From assembly GCA_020072845.1 (NCBI GenBank), contig JAIQGF010000007.1:62001-126000 (forward strand): a stretch of 64,000 nt of DNA, given 5' to 3'. A program made the position numbers and the translations under genes. The notes under the pieces are model-generated. The model was not told where the DNA came from and did no database searches. It saw only the letters and a list, made by a program, of their open reading frames with translations. Origin of the DNA: Terriglobia bacterium. GTDB taxonomy: Bacteria; Acidobacteriota; Terriglobia; Terriglobales; Acidobacteriaceae. Below, piece by piece: positions 42,900 to 52,092 of the stretch (position 1 is the stretch's first letter; every line of letters starts with the position of its first letter).

Positions 42900-44876
42900 C
42901 TACGGTTGGACGTCAATTTGGGCATGCGCTGAAGAGATGTCGGTTATCGGCGCCTCACGGCGCGCTTCCGGATAGACCGCGTCCATGAAGAACTGGTTGG
43001 CCTTGCTATAGCGCAATCGTGCCTTGATGGACAGCCTGCCGGGCGGCGCCTTGAAATCGTAGTCGTACGTATCCGAGTCGCCAGCCAGCACGGCACGCCG
43101 GAATTTCGGCCCGACCGGATGCCACAGGTCGGGCTTCATGAACATGCGCCCCGAGGTGTCGATGGCCAGCGGTTTCAAAATGTAGGAACCCGCTTCGATG
43201 TGATTCTGATCGTCCACCAGGCCGGAGTGAAACACCCTGCGGCCGGCCCCGTCTTCCACCACAACTTCAATCCACGCGCGCGCAATGTTCAAAGGCCCGG
43301 TGGGGAAACCGTGGCCGACCTTGTGGTTCGAAAGCGTGACCCTGAACCGGACGCGTTCGCCCGCCCTTGCGGTTTCCGGAGCCTGGATCTTCAATTCGAC
43401 GATCGGCCCGCGCGGCCAGATTTTCTCGATCTCAGTCACCACGCGCTCGCCCCGCAGCCATTCATGCACTCGCTCCAGGTGGGCTTTCGAATTCGGCACC
43501 GACAAAGCGGCCGGCATGTACTGGTTGGCGGCCGAGAATGCGTGATTGTGATGGCGGCTGCCCCGCTGCGTTTTCAGGTTGTACGGGTCCGCTGCGGCGC
43601 GCGTGGTGGCCACCAGGTGCATGTGGCATTGATGGCAATAAAGCCGTCGCGACAAATCAGGATCGGTGTTCCACTTCCCCCGTTTCCAGTCGTCGTACTG
43701 GGTTTCAACCTGGACGGGCCCTTCCTTTTCATCGAGCACGTCGTATTCCTTGTGGCAGGCCGCGCAGGACTCCGGCTTGCGTGGCAGTGCCAGGTCGAAG
43801 TCGCGGTTGTGCTGCGCCGGATACGACCGAATCAGGAAATGGTTCACCCTCCGGCCCAGCGCCGTGGTTGGCCATTCGTATAAGTACGGCGCCGGCGAGC
43901 CCAGAACGTAACTCCCAATGCCCCGTTCATCCGCTTTCCGTACCGCATGGCAAACGACGCAACTGTCGCCTTCGCTGTACCCCGGCGCAGCGCGCCCAAG
44001 CGCCGGGTCCTTGTGGCCGGAAAGCATCGACACCGGATCGTGACAAGCGCCGCATTTTTCTGTCTCCCGCGTTCCCTTCACCCGCGTCGTCACCAGACGG
44101 ACTTCCTGGAAAAATTCGTCTTCCGCTGACCAGCGATGCGCGCTCGCCTTCCACTCGCGGTAGATTCCCGCGTGACAATCCGACGTCCCGCAGGAATCCG
44201 AGTTGGCCAGCACCTCGACCGCGATCGGGCGTCCGTTCTCGGTGTCGACCATGCTGGGCGTGAAGTCCGAGCGGCCCACGCGCTGACGCGCACGGTCGGC
44301 ATTCTGGGTACGCGCGTAGTACGCCGTAAGGACACCGCAAGCCCCGGACAGAATCACGGTTACCGCAGCCGCTGTTGCCCAACTCCGGATGCGCCATGCG
44401 CGGCGTTCCGACGCTACGTCACCCTCACCAGCCTGGGCCTTCTTCACCGGCCATGCATGCCATGCCAGGAATGGCAGTGCGCACAGGCTCGTCCACAAGT
44501 GGAGTGAATCCCAGGCGCTGCTTACGTAACGGCCGAACAGCGCCTGCCACGATTCGACGAACCCCGTCACCGCGCTCGCTGCCAGCAACCAGAAACCCAG
44601 GTAGGCGCAGATTTTTCTGAACGTCCGAGGTTGGTCGCGACCTGCCAGCCAATGCCGCCATTGCCAGACCGCGAACAGTGCGCCGCCGATGATCCCCACG
44701 ACCACGTGGAGCAGAAGACACGCCTGGGCAACAATGCCGAACGGAAGCAGCCACACCGCACAGCCCGTCGCCACCACGAAAAGCAGCAATCCGCCCGCGA
44801 TCCCGAAGCTCGGGATGCGATTCTCATCAACCAAAACCATGGGTGCCGCACCCAGTTGATGATGAGGAATCTCCAT
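42900..44876 (-). CDS. membrane-bound multihaem cytochrome c with cytochrome b-like N-terminus
   Basis: The 658-residue protein has about four N-terminal membrane segments (IAGGLLLFVVATGCAVWLL, LLLHVVVGIIGGALFAVW and two more) with histidines suited to haem b. A periplasmic part follows with CGACH, CVVCH, CAACH and CHQCH, plus one unusual CGTSDCH (CX4CH). The last 150 residues look like a beta domain (VGHGFPTGPLNIARAW). It could pass electrons between quinone and the periplasmic enzymes. The exact partner is unknown. Confidence 0.78.
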   Translation of the reverse strand: MEIPHHQLGAAPMVLVDENRIPSFGIAGGLLLFVVATGCAVWLLPFGIVAQACLLLHVVVGIIGGALFAVWQWRHWLAGRDQPRTFRKICAYLGFWLLAASAVTGFVESWQALFGRYVSSAWDSLHLWTSLCALPFLAWHAWPVKKAQAGEGDVASERRAWRIRSWATAAAVTVILSGACGVLTAYYARTQNADRARQRVGRSDFTPSMVDTENGRPIAVEVLANSDSCGTSDCHAGIYREWKASAHRWSAEDEFFQEVRLVTTRVKGTRETEKCGACHDPVSMLSGHKDPALGRAAPGYSEGDSCVVCHAVRKADERGIGSYVLGSPAPYLYEWPTTALGRRVNHFLIRSYPAQHNRDFDLALPRKPESCAACHKEYDVLDEKEGPVQVETQYDDWKRGKWNTDPDLSRRLYCHQCHMHLVATTRAAADPYNLKTQRGSRHHNHAFSAANQYMPAALSVPNSKAHLERVHEWLRGERVVTEIEKIWPRGPIVELKIQAPETARAGERVRFRVTLSNHKVGHGFPTGPLNIARAWIEVVVEDGAGRRVFHSGLVDDQNHIEAGSYILKPLAIDTSGRMFMKPDLWHPVGPKFRRAVLAGDSDTYDYDFKAPPGRLSIKARLRYSKANQFFMDAVYPEARREAPITDISSAHAQIDVQP

Positions 44877-45302
44877 TCATGGCTCCTGCCATTCGCCGCA
44901 GTCTTCAGAGTCTCATCGATGCAGTAAGCCTGCGCTAGGGCGGAGATCATGCCGGCTTGTGACAGGCATCACCGGGCCGGCGAGAGGGCCTTGCGAAGCG
45001 CAACCGGCTCGCCTCAGCGCTGGCGCGCTTGTCAAAACGGGCCTGGGTCCAATCCGAGGCTGCGATTCGCGGCAGCGGGCCGATTCAAGCACCTTCGTGA
45101 AATCAGATGCAGTAATCAGAGAACTGGGAGTGACGCATGCCGGTACAAACAAAATCTCCGCCGTCGCAGAAAAGCCTTGGCTTCGACACCGATGCCCTGA
45201 TGCATCATAGGGCCACTGGCGACTGGCGAACCATTCCGGGCTGGAGTCTTGGGCGGTCCCCCGCGGTGGCATAAGTTGTTGAGGGACTTGCATAGATGAG
45301 CT
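44877..45302. other. intergenic stretch at the right island edge, no gene seen
   Basis: About 425 bases lie between the cytochrome gene start and the second tRNA-Val repeat. Short frames exist on both strands but none has recognisable composition, a ribosome binding site or a family motif. No integrase or excisionase is visible. Confidence 0.4.
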
Positions 45303-45348
45303 TTGACACGGAAGAGGTCAGCGGTTCGAGTCCGCTCGTGCCTACCAT
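45303..45348 (+). repeat. 46-bp direct repeat, right copy (att-like tRNA-Val 3' fragment)
   Basis: This is identical to the 3' part of tRNA-Val at 29723-29768, from anticodon loop to CCA plus T. No 5' half of a tRNA precedes it, so it is not functional. Sequence between this copy and the intact tRNA (15.5 kb) behaves like an integrated island. The following 178 bases to 45526 hold nothing recognised. Confidence 0.88.
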
Positions 45349-45526
45349 CTACTTCATTGAATCTGCTGGGGAAGCACCGGCAGCTCTGCCGCGCATTGGC
45401 CCTTCTCGTCACCATTCGTCACCAATCCGGAAAGGTTGTCGACTGCTGCCGGTTGATGCGGCATAGGTTTCCCAGGATTTTCTTGGTCCCAAATGGCGAC
45501 GGCGCACCGGGTTCAGCGCAACATTC

Positions 45527-46156
45527 TTAATGTGAGCTGACGGGCGTGGCGTTCTCGGAGTTGACGATGCCGAGCGCTACGCCAGCCGCCACACCGGCAG
45601 CGACAACAATCAGAATGCCGATTTCGTCATTCGTCAACCAGCTCTTCTTGTTCACGGTGGAAGAAGATGAACCGTTGGAGTCTTTCGGAAGCTTGAGTTT
45701 CACACCGCTCACCGCAGGCACTGGCTCAGTTTGCTGGCCGTCGCTAAGATCAACCTTGCCTTCCAGCGCGAGCAGTTGCAGTTCATCATTCACGCGCTTG
45801 GCTAGAAACTTGGCGTGCACGCCGGGAGGCGTCGAGATCGTGAGATTCTCGATTTTGGTGGAGGCGCCGGTATCGGAACTTACGACCACCGATCCGTCGA
45901 GCAACTCCAGCGCCTTTGTACCGAGCTTCACGCTCGTGTTCGACGACACCGAAACCATGGTGCCGCGGCTGGTGACCGTGGCTTTCGAGTTCGCTCCCGT
46001 AGCCAGTCGCTCGCCATCGAATCCCATATCGACGGCGTGGCAAGGCCGGCCATCAATGGTGGCATCAACTCCGGAAACGTGAATCATGCCGACCGCATTC
46101 GTCGCCATGGTCGTCGCAGGCATAAGAAACAGCAGTAAAAACGAAGTGATCTTCAT
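45527..46156 (-). CDS. FecR-like exported protein with C-terminal membrane segment
   Basis: The 209-residue product has a signal peptide (MKITSFLLLFLMPATTMA) and a FecR-like beta region (GERLATGANSKATVTSRGTM, VSVSSNTSVKLGTKALELLDG). A C-terminal hydrophobic segment (IGILIVVAAGVAAGVALGIV) completes it. FecR-fold proteins act in envelope signalling or peptidoglycan-proximal roles. ATG 46156 is chosen to begin the signal. Confidence 0.6.
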   Translation of the reverse strand: MKITSFLLLFLMPATTMATNAVGMIHVSGVDATIDGRPCHAVDMGFDGERLATGANSKATVTSRGTMVSVSSNTSVKLGTKALELLDGSVVVSSDTGASTKIENLTISTPPGVHAKFLAKRVNDELQLLALEGKVDLSDGQQTEPVPAVSGVKLKLPKDSNGSSSSTVNKKSWLTNDEIGILIVVAAGVAAGVALGIVNSENATPVSSH

Positions 46157-46383
46157 CCATTTTGCCGGCACGAGCACACCTCAACCGAGGGAAGTTTTGT
46201 CCATGTTGGCAATGGCGGAAGCCCCCGTCCAGTACGAAAAGGTTAGGTACCATGGTGGTTAACCCCGGTGCAGCTCACAGGAATCGGACCAGCCCGGGAG
46301 CAAGAACGCGGCTTCAAAGCGGCTCGAGTCGCTTCCGGCCCCACCGTTCTCTGTTTAGGAAAGCGTTATCCGCGCGCGAACCG

Positions 46384-47304
46384 TCACTTGCCTGATTTTG
46401 CTGACTTGGTCTTTCGGGGTTTCAAAGCGACTTCGCACCCTTCGTAAGCGCAGAACACTTCGAGGTCGTACTTGCGAGATTCCGCCAGTTTCCGGGCCCG
46501 CTTCTCGATTTCCACCAGTTTAGCGTCGGAGTGCGCCGGGTCGTGATGCGTCAGCGCCAGCCGCCGCGCTCCGGCCGCGCCCGCCAGCTCCACCGCGTAC
46601 GCGTACGTACTGTGCCCCCAGTTCTTCTTTTCCGGCATCTCTTCCGGAGTGTATTGCGCGTCGTGGATGACCAGGTCAGCGTCGCGCATGAACTCCGCGT
46701 GCCGGCGGTCGCCGTCGTGCAGGATGGATTCGATCTTCCCCGGCTTCGCTCCCGGCCGCCAGAGCACCTCGCTGAAGGGTTCGTGGTCCGTCATGTAGGC
46801 CACGGCCACGCCATCGCTCTCCAGTCGATAGGCCAGTGTTACCGCCGGATGATGCAGCGCCTGCGTCCTCACCTGCACGCCGTGGAAGTCGAACACACCT
46901 TCGGCCAGGTGACGGAACTGGATTTTCGCCGGCAGCTCGTCCAGTTCCACTGGAAAATAAGTCGTTTCCATCTGTCCGGAGAGCACGTGCGCCAGCGAGC
47001 CGGTCATTCCGAAGGGGGCGCAGATCAGGATTTCATTGCCGGGCTGAAACACCGGCTTAAAGAACGGAAATCCCTGGATGTGATCCCAGTGGGTATGCCC
47101 CAGGAACATGGTGGCGCGGATGCGGGGGTGCTCCCGCTCCATCAGGCGGAGCCCCAACAGTCGGGCGCCCGTGCCGCAGTCAAAGATGAACCGCCGGCCC
47201 ACTTTGGTGACTACCTCGACGCAGGACGTGTTCCCGCCGAAGCGTACCGTGGTTGGTCCCGGGGTCGCAATCGACCCCCGCGTGCCCCAAAATCGAACTC
47301 GCAT
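46384..47304 (-). CDS. MBL-fold metallohydrolase
   Basis: The 306-residue protein starts MRVRFWGTRGSIATPGPTT, has the metal motif HTHWDHIQG and later histidines in ALHHPAV and LTHHDPAHSD. The family includes cyclic-nucleotide phosphodiesterase-like and RNase Z-like hydrolases; the substrate is not evident. It is transcribed alone, divergently from the M64 peptidase gene. Confidence 0.82.
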   Translation of the reverse strand: MRVRFWGTRGSIATPGPTTVRFGGNTSCVEVVTKVGRRFIFDCGTGARLLGLRLMEREHPRIRATMFLGHTHWDHIQGFPFFKPVFQPGNEILICAPFGMTGSLAHVLSGQMETTYFPVELDELPAKIQFRHLAEGVFDFHGVQVRTQALHHPAVTLAYRLESDGVAVAYMTDHEPFSEVLWRPGAKPGKIESILHDGDRRHAEFMRDADLVIHDAQYTPEEMPEKKNWGHSTYAYAVELAGAAGARRLALTHHDPAHSDAKLVEIEKRARKLAESRKYDLEVFCAYEGCEVALKPRKTKSAKSGK

Positions 47305-47551
47305 CTCGAATGTTGCTCCTGCGCTGACATTCGCGCCAGTGCCCGAAACAACCTGCTCACTTGGGAATACAGGGAAGATAGACGGCCAAGGGGATTGACC
47401 GCCGAACCAGTACTGAGCCTATATTGCCCGGCCTGGCACCGCGACGCAAGCAGAATGATTGGCGCCAGGTCCGGCTGCCTGACAACGGGCAGGCGGCCTC
47501 CTTGGCGAGAGAGGGTGCAGACATCACCTGAGCCTGTGTACAATCGCGCCG

Positions 47552-48934
47552 ATGAAATCCTTGATTCTCGCCGCCCTTCTGCTCGCGGCCCTTCCCGCCG
47601 CCGCCGTCAAAACCATGCGCGTGGACTACTACCATACCGGCAACGACCGCCAGGAGACGTTCGCGCTTGATCGCATCGTGATTGAGCCGGCGCCCTGGCC
47701 CGGCAACCCGGGCAAAGCGATCGACGACACCAACCTGGGAAAGTACTTCTTTGAGGTCCGCGAGCGGGCGACCAACCGCGTGGTTTACTCGCGCGGTTTT
47801 GCCTCCATTTTTGGCGAGTGGGAGAGCACCGAGGAAGCCAAGCAGATGAACCGCACCTTCTCCGAGTCGCTGCGCTTCCCCGCTCCCGCCGCACCCGTTC
47901 AGGTCACGCTCATGAAGCGCGACCCCAACAATGCCTTCCGCGAAATCTGGTCCACGGTCATCGATCCCAAAGATCGGTTCATTGACACCTCGGTCCCGCC
48001 CTCGCCCGGCCCGCTCATGACGTTGCAGAGAACAGGCGATTCAGCCAACAAAGTTGATTTCCTCATCCTCGGCGACGGCTACACCGCCGCCGAATTGCCC
48101 AAGTTTGAAAAAGACGCCCGCCGCCTGACCGAGATCCTCTTCTCCACCTCGCCGTTCAAAGAACACCGCGCCGACTTCAACGTTTGGGCGCTCTGTCCGG
48201 CCTCGCCCGAATCTGGCATTTCGCGGCCCTCCACCGGCATTCACCACCGGACTCCAGCCGGCGCCACCTACGACGCGTTCGGCTCCGAGCGTTACGTCCT
48301 GACCTTTGAAAACCGCCGCTTTCGCGACATCGCCTCCTTCGCGCCCTACGAATTTGTCGAAATCCTGGTCAACGGCGCGACCTACGGTGGCGGCGGCATC
48401 TTCAACCTCTACAGCACCGTCGCTGCCGACAGCCTCTGGTCGCCGTACGTGTTCGTGCACGAGTTCGGCCACCACTTTGCCGGCCTGGCTGACGAGTACT
48501 ACACCTCCGACGTGTCCTACCTGCCGCCGGCGCGCAAATTCGAGCCCTGGGAACCCAATGTGACCGCCCTGCTCGATCCCGCCGCGCTCAAGTGGAAAGA
48601 CATGGTGTCGGCAGGGACACCCGTACCCACGCCTTGGAATAAAGATTCGTTCGAAGCCTACGAGCGCGAAATCCAGGCGCGGCGCCGTGAGATCCGCAAG
48701 CAGAACCGCCCGGAATCCGAAATGGATGCCCTCTTCGCCGAGGAGAAGAAGCACGAGGACCAGCTGCTCGCCTCTGACAAGTACTCCGGCAAAGTCGGCG
48801 CCTTCGAAGGCGCCGATTACGAGGCCAAGGGATACTACCGCCCACAGGAGAACTGCATCATGTTCACCCGTCACGACGCCTTTTGCGCCGTCTGCCGCCG
48901 CGCCATCGAGCGCATCATCGCCCTGTATACGTAG
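47552..48934 (+). CDS. secreted M64-family (IgA peptidase-like) zinc metallopeptidase
   Basis: The 460-residue protein has a signal peptide (SLILAALLLAALPAAA) and the zinc site HEFGHHFAGLADEYY. An upstream VDFLILGDGYTAAEL is characteristic of peptidase family M64. It ends with a Cys pair near the C-terminus (DAFCAVCRRAIERI). It is probably an extracellular protease. No operon partner; a repeat hairpin follows the stop. Confidence 0.88.
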   Translation: MKSLILAALLLAALPAAAVKTMRVDYYHTGNDRQETFALDRIVIEPAPWPGNPGKAIDDTNLGKYFFEVRERATNRVVYSRGFASIFGEWESTEEAKQMNRTFSESLRFPAPAAPVQVTLMKRDPNNAFREIWSTVIDPKDRFIDTSVPPSPGPLMTLQRTGDSANKVDFLILGDGYTAAELPKFEKDARRLTEILFSTSPFKEHRADFNVWALCPASPESGISRPSTGIHHRTPAGATYDAFGSERYVLTFENRRFRDIASFAPYEFVEILVNGATYGGGGIFNLYSTVAADSLWSPYVFVHEFGHHFAGLADEYYTSDVSYLPPARKFEPWEPNVTALLDPAALKWKDMVSAGTPVPTPWNKDSFEAYEREIQARRREIRKQNRPESEMDALFAEEKKHEDQLLASDKYSGKVGAFEGADYEAKGYYRPQENCIMFTRHDAFCAVCRRAIERIIALYT

Positions 48935-48983
48935 TCTTCCGTCGGAAGTCTTCGGTCTTCAGGCGCTTTAGTCTTCAGTCGAC

Positions 48984-49017
48984 AGTCTTCGGTCTTCAGG
49001 CCTGAAGCCTGAAGACT
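48984..49017. repeat. hairpin element of 7-bp tandem units (GTCTTC type)
   Basis: AGTCTTCGGTCTTCAGG faces CCTGAAGCCTGAAGACT with no loop, pairing at 15 of 17 positions. More AGTCTTC units precede it from 48932. It lies between the M64 peptidase and the next gene. Confidence 0.75.
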
Positions 49018-49055
49018 CTGTTGCATTCGCGCTCGCGGGCGTTGACAATCGAAGC

Positions 49056-49406
49056 GTGCCCGAAACCGCCGCAGCCGCGATTTTTGCCCGGGGCGCCGTC
49101 GTGCTGGTGACGCTCAACACGCCGCGCGAAAAGTTCTGGGGCGTGGTGCTCGAGTTGACCACGGCGGGGCTCGGCGTGCGCGGCATTGACCTGAATTCAT
49201 TCGACGACTTCGCCCGCCTGGTGCGAGAGGGCGAACCGGTTGGCGCCGGCGCCGTGTTTTTTCCCATGCACCGCGTCGAGCGCATCGAATTGGACACGCG
49301 CAACGGCAGCATTCCCTCGCTGACGGAGCGCTTCGCGTCCAAGAGCGGCCACGATTTCGCCGAGGTGCTCGGCCTATCCGAATTCTCCGCGGAGCGCCAG
49401 CCCTAG
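49056..49406 (+). CDS. hypothetical protein preceding pgsA
   Basis: The 116-residue protein starts at GTG 49056 (PETAAAAIFARGAVVLVTLN) and ends directly before the pgsA start. It contains EKFWGVVLELTTAGLGVRGI and FFPMHRVERIELD, suggesting a small beta-barrel, SH3- or Hfq-like fold. No family is recognised. Tight spacing to pgsA supports a real, co-transcribed gene. Confidence 0.6.
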   Translation: MPETAAAAIFARGAVVLVTLNTPREKFWGVVLELTTAGLGVRGIDLNSFDDFARLVREGEPVGAGAVFFPMHRVERIELDTRNGSIPSLTERFASKSGHDFAEVLGLSEFSAERQP

Positions 49407-49991
49407 ATGCTTCGCCAGCTTTTCACCGCGCCCAACCAGCTCACGCTCCTGCGGCTGATCTTCATTCCATTCATCATCATCAACATCGTGGACAACAATC
49501 ACCGGTGGGCGCTGATCCTGCTGGTGATCGCCGGGCTCAGTGACGCCCTCGACGGCCTGCTGGCGCGCACCCTGCACCAGCAGACCAAGCTCGGCCAGTA
49601 CCTCGATCCCATCGCGGATAAGCTGCTGATCAGCACGCTGTTTCTCGTGCTCTCCATTCTTCACCTGATTCCGTGGAAGTACACGGTCCTGGTGTTCAGC
49701 CGCGACCTAATCATCCTGCTCACTTGCGCCGTGCTGTACGCCACCACCTCAATCCGCGATTTCCGGCCGAGCATCTTCGGCAAGATCAACACCGGGGCGC
49801 AAGTGGTGACCATTTTCTTCGTGCTGCTGTTCCAGGTGGATTCCACCGCGTGGATCTACTACTGCCGCAAAGTCGGCCTCTACGCCACCTTTGCCTTCAC
49901 GCTCATCTCGGGACTGCACTACGTGTTCCAGATCGGCCAGCGGATCCGCGCTTACGAAAAAAGTGGCCGTCCAGCGGCATCGGCGCAGTAG
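49407..49991 (+). CDS. pgsA: CDP-alcohol phosphatidyltransferase (phosphatidylglycerophosphate synthase-like)
   Basis: The 194-residue membrane protein carries the CDP-alcohol phosphotransferase motif DALDGLLARTLHQQTKLGQY followed by LDPIAD. It has five or so hydrophobic segments. The length and sequence (APNQLTLLRLIFIPF) fit PgsA, which makes phosphatidylglycerophosphate. ATG follows the previous TAG directly. CysS follows after about 120 bases. Confidence 0.85.
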   Translation: MLRQLFTAPNQLTLLRLIFIPFIIINIVDNNHRWALILLVIAGLSDALDGLLARTLHQQTKLGQYLDPIADKLLISTLFLVLSILHLIPWKYTVLVFSRDLIILLTCAVLYATTSIRDFRPSIFGKINTGAQVVTIFFVLLFQVDSTAWIYYCRKVGLYATFAFTLISGLHYVFQIGQRIRAYEKSGRPAASAQ

Positions 49992-50113
49992 TATTTCACG
50001 CAGTTGTGACGACGGTTGACCCGTTTTTCGCGCAGCCCCTACAATCGAACTTCTTCAGGTTTCATGGTCAGCACTGTGGACTCATCCGCCCGGAGCCTGA
50101 AGCCTGGGTCACT

Positions 50114-51598
50114 ATGGCTCGTTTTTTTAACACGCTGACCGGCCGCGTCGAGGACTTCCAGCCCCTGGAGAACAACCTCGTCCGCATGTACGCCTGCGGC
50201 CCGACGGTCTACGACTACGGCCACATCGGGAACTTCCGGACCTTTATCTTCGTGGATCTGCTGCGACGCTTTCTGCGGCAAAGCGGGTTCAAGCTGAAGC
50301 ACGCGATGAACATCACCGATGTGGATGACAAGATCATCCGCAACGCCGCCAAGCAGGGCGTCAGCGTCCAGGAGTACACGAAGAAATACGAGAAGGCGTT
50401 CCTGGAGGACTCGAGCTTTCTCAACATCGAGAAGCCCGAGATCGTGGTGCGCGCCACCGACCATATCAAAGAAATGGCGGAGTTCATCCAGGGGCTGGTG
50501 GACGCCGGGCACGCCTACCGCACCGACGACGGCTCTTACTACTTCCGCATTGCTACCTTCCCCAGCTACGGCAAGCTGTCGAAAAAAGATTTCGGAGGGA
50601 TCATTGAGGGCGCGCGCGTGGACGTGGACGAGTACGACAAGGATAATGCGCGCGACTTCGCCTTGTGGAAGGCGCCCAAGCCGGGCGAGGCGTTCTGGGA
50701 GACGCCAATCGGGCCGGGGCGTCCTGGGTGGCATATCGAGTGCTCGACCATGTCCATGCAATATCTGGGCGAGACCTTCGACATCCACTTGGGCGGCGAA
50801 GACCTCATATTCCCGCACCACGAGAACGAAATCGCGCAGTCGGAGTCGCTCACGGGAAAGATGTTCGCGCGCTTCTGGATCCACGCTCGCTTTCTGCTGG
50901 TCGAGGGCGAGAAGATGTCGAAGTCGCTGGGCAACTTCTATACCCTGCGCGACCTGATTCTGAAGGGCCACAAGCCGTCGTCGCTGCGCTTCCTGCTGAC
51001 CTCGGTGCCCTACCGCAAGCAGCTCAACTTTACCTTTGACGGACTGAAGCAGGCGGCGCAGGCAGTGGAGCGGCTGCGGAATTTCAAGCTGCGTCTGGAA
51101 ACGGCGCAGTTCCCTGCCGGCAGCAAACCGGAACTCACCGAGCTTGCGAACACAACGGTGGAGAAGATGAAGGCGGCGCTCGCCGACGATCTGAACACCG
51201 CCGAGGCCCTGGGAGCGATGTTCGACATGGTGCGCGAGGCGAACTCGGCCGCCGATGCCGGGCAATTGCGGCAGGAGAATGTCGCTCCCCTGCTGGGCGC
51301 GCTGGCATCGTTTGACGAAGTCTTCGCCGTCATGACCGACAATGACGCGGAAAAAGTGCGCCAGGTGCTGCAGTGGGCGAAGCAGGAAGGCCGCATCCAG
51401 GAGGCCAGCGAGGAAACGGTGGAAGTCGCAAAATCCATGGAGCTGAGTGACGCCAAGATCGACAACCTGATCGCGCAGCGGCAGGCAGCAAAGAAAACGC
51501 GCGATTTCGCGCGCGCGGACGAGATCAGGACCGAACTGGCCTCGGCGGGAATCATTCTGGAAGACACAAAGGACGGCGTTCGCTGGAAGCGGAAATGA
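50114..51598 (+). CDS. cysS: cysteinyl-tRNA synthetase
   Basis: The 494-residue class I synthetase has YGHIGNFRTF (HIGH box), MNITDVDDK, the zinc-site region around WHIECSTMS and HHENEIAQSE, and GEKMSKSLGNF (KMSKS). Its length is normal. ATG 50114 begins MARFFNTLTGRVEDF; the longer frame upstream shadows pgsA. It is followed by a hairpin with a T tract. Confidence 0.96.
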   Translation: MARFFNTLTGRVEDFQPLENNLVRMYACGPTVYDYGHIGNFRTFIFVDLLRRFLRQSGFKLKHAMNITDVDDKIIRNAAKQGVSVQEYTKKYEKAFLEDSSFLNIEKPEIVVRATDHIKEMAEFIQGLVDAGHAYRTDDGSYYFRIATFPSYGKLSKKDFGGIIEGARVDVDEYDKDNARDFALWKAPKPGEAFWETPIGPGRPGWHIECSTMSMQYLGETFDIHLGGEDLIFPHHENEIAQSESLTGKMFARFWIHARFLLVEGEKMSKSLGNFYTLRDLILKGHKPSSLRFLLTSVPYRKQLNFTFDGLKQAAQAVERLRNFKLRLETAQFPAGSKPELTELANTTVEKMKAALADDLNTAEALGAMFDMVREANSAADAGQLRQENVAPLLGALASFDEVFAVMTDNDAEKVRQVLQWAKQEGRIQEASEETVEVAKSMELSDAKIDNLIAQRQAAKKTRDFARADEIRTELASAGIILEDTKDGVRWKRK

Positions 51599-51608
51599 AC
51601 GCTGTTTT

Positions 51609-51679
51609 GTGGCTGGTGGCTGGTAGTTGGGCCGGAGCTTCTCGCCAGCTACGAACTACCAGCTACCAGCTACGTTTTT
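51609..51679 (+). terminator. hairpin of 7-bp units with T tract after cysS
   Basis: GTGGCTGGTGGCTGGTAGTT (51609-51628) pairs with AACTACCAGCTACCAGCTAC (51654-51673), 18 of 20 plus wobble, and TTTTT follows at 51675-51679. The right arm overlaps the stop of the convergent PilZ gene, so it may end transcripts from both sides. It belongs to the same class of repeat-built hairpins as the isc gaps. Confidence 0.65.
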
Positions 51680-51990
51680 CCGGCGGCCGCGACGCGTGCC
51701 TTGTGGCGGCGCAAATGCTCGCGGTGCTCGTGTTTGAGGTCGAGGAACTGCACGCCCACCCGCTTTCCGACCTGCGAGCGCACCAGGACGCGGACCACAA
51801 TCAGTGGATCGTCGGCGTGCGGGCGGTAATGCAGGATAGCCTCGCTGTCGACAGGTAGCTGTGCGTCGGTGAGGAAGGACATGCCATCTTCGCTGACATC
51901 AAAAGACTCCGCCTGGAAAACCTGATCGCCGGCCTGGCAGTGAATCTCACACCGAATCGGCCATCGCTCCGACGCTCTGACTCCCGGCAT
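51670..51990 (-). CDS. PilZ-domain protein
   Basis: The 106-residue protein begins MPGVRASERWPIRCEIHCQ and has DVSEDGMSF, matching the RxxxR and D/NxSxxG c-di-GMP-binding pattern of single-domain PilZ proteins. VGVQFLDL near the end is also typical. It is a c-di-GMP receptor with unknown partner. It converges on cysS. Confidence 0.78.
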   Translation of the reverse strand: MPGVRASERWPIRCEIHCQAGDQVFQAESFDVSEDGMSFLTDAQLPVDSEAILHYRPHADDPLIVVRVLVRSQVGKRVGVQFLDLKHEHREHLRRHKARVAAAGKT

Positions 51991-52026
51991 AACTCCCTCG
52001 CTGTGCGGCGCAGCATAACTCAGTTT

Positions 52027-52089
52027 CCAGTTTCTAGTTTCGAGTTTTCTAGAGCGAGTGGGAACTAGAAACCAGAAGCTAGAAACTGG
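52027..52089. repeat. hairpin element of 7-bp units (TTTCTAG type)
   Basis: CCAGTTTCTAG (52027-52037) is exactly complementary to CTAGAAACTGG (52079-52089). Imperfect pairing continues inward through units of the form AGTTTC/GAAACT. It lies between the PilZ gene and the arsM stop. Confidence 0.7.
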
Positions 52090-52092
52090 TTC

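Noticed and set aside
44913-45293. 126-codon minus-strand frame before the second att-like repeat
   Set aside because: It has no ribosome binding site, skewed composition and no similarity I can recognise; treated as non-coding.
29768-45302. integrase gene for the tRNA-Val island
   Set aside because: No frame in the interval has tyrosine or serine recombinase motifs; only the att-like repeats support integration.
45116-45415. minus-strand 99-codon frame reading GRHERTRTADLF over the second tRNA-Val fragment
   Set aside because: This is the known translation artefact of antisense tRNA sequence and is not a gene.
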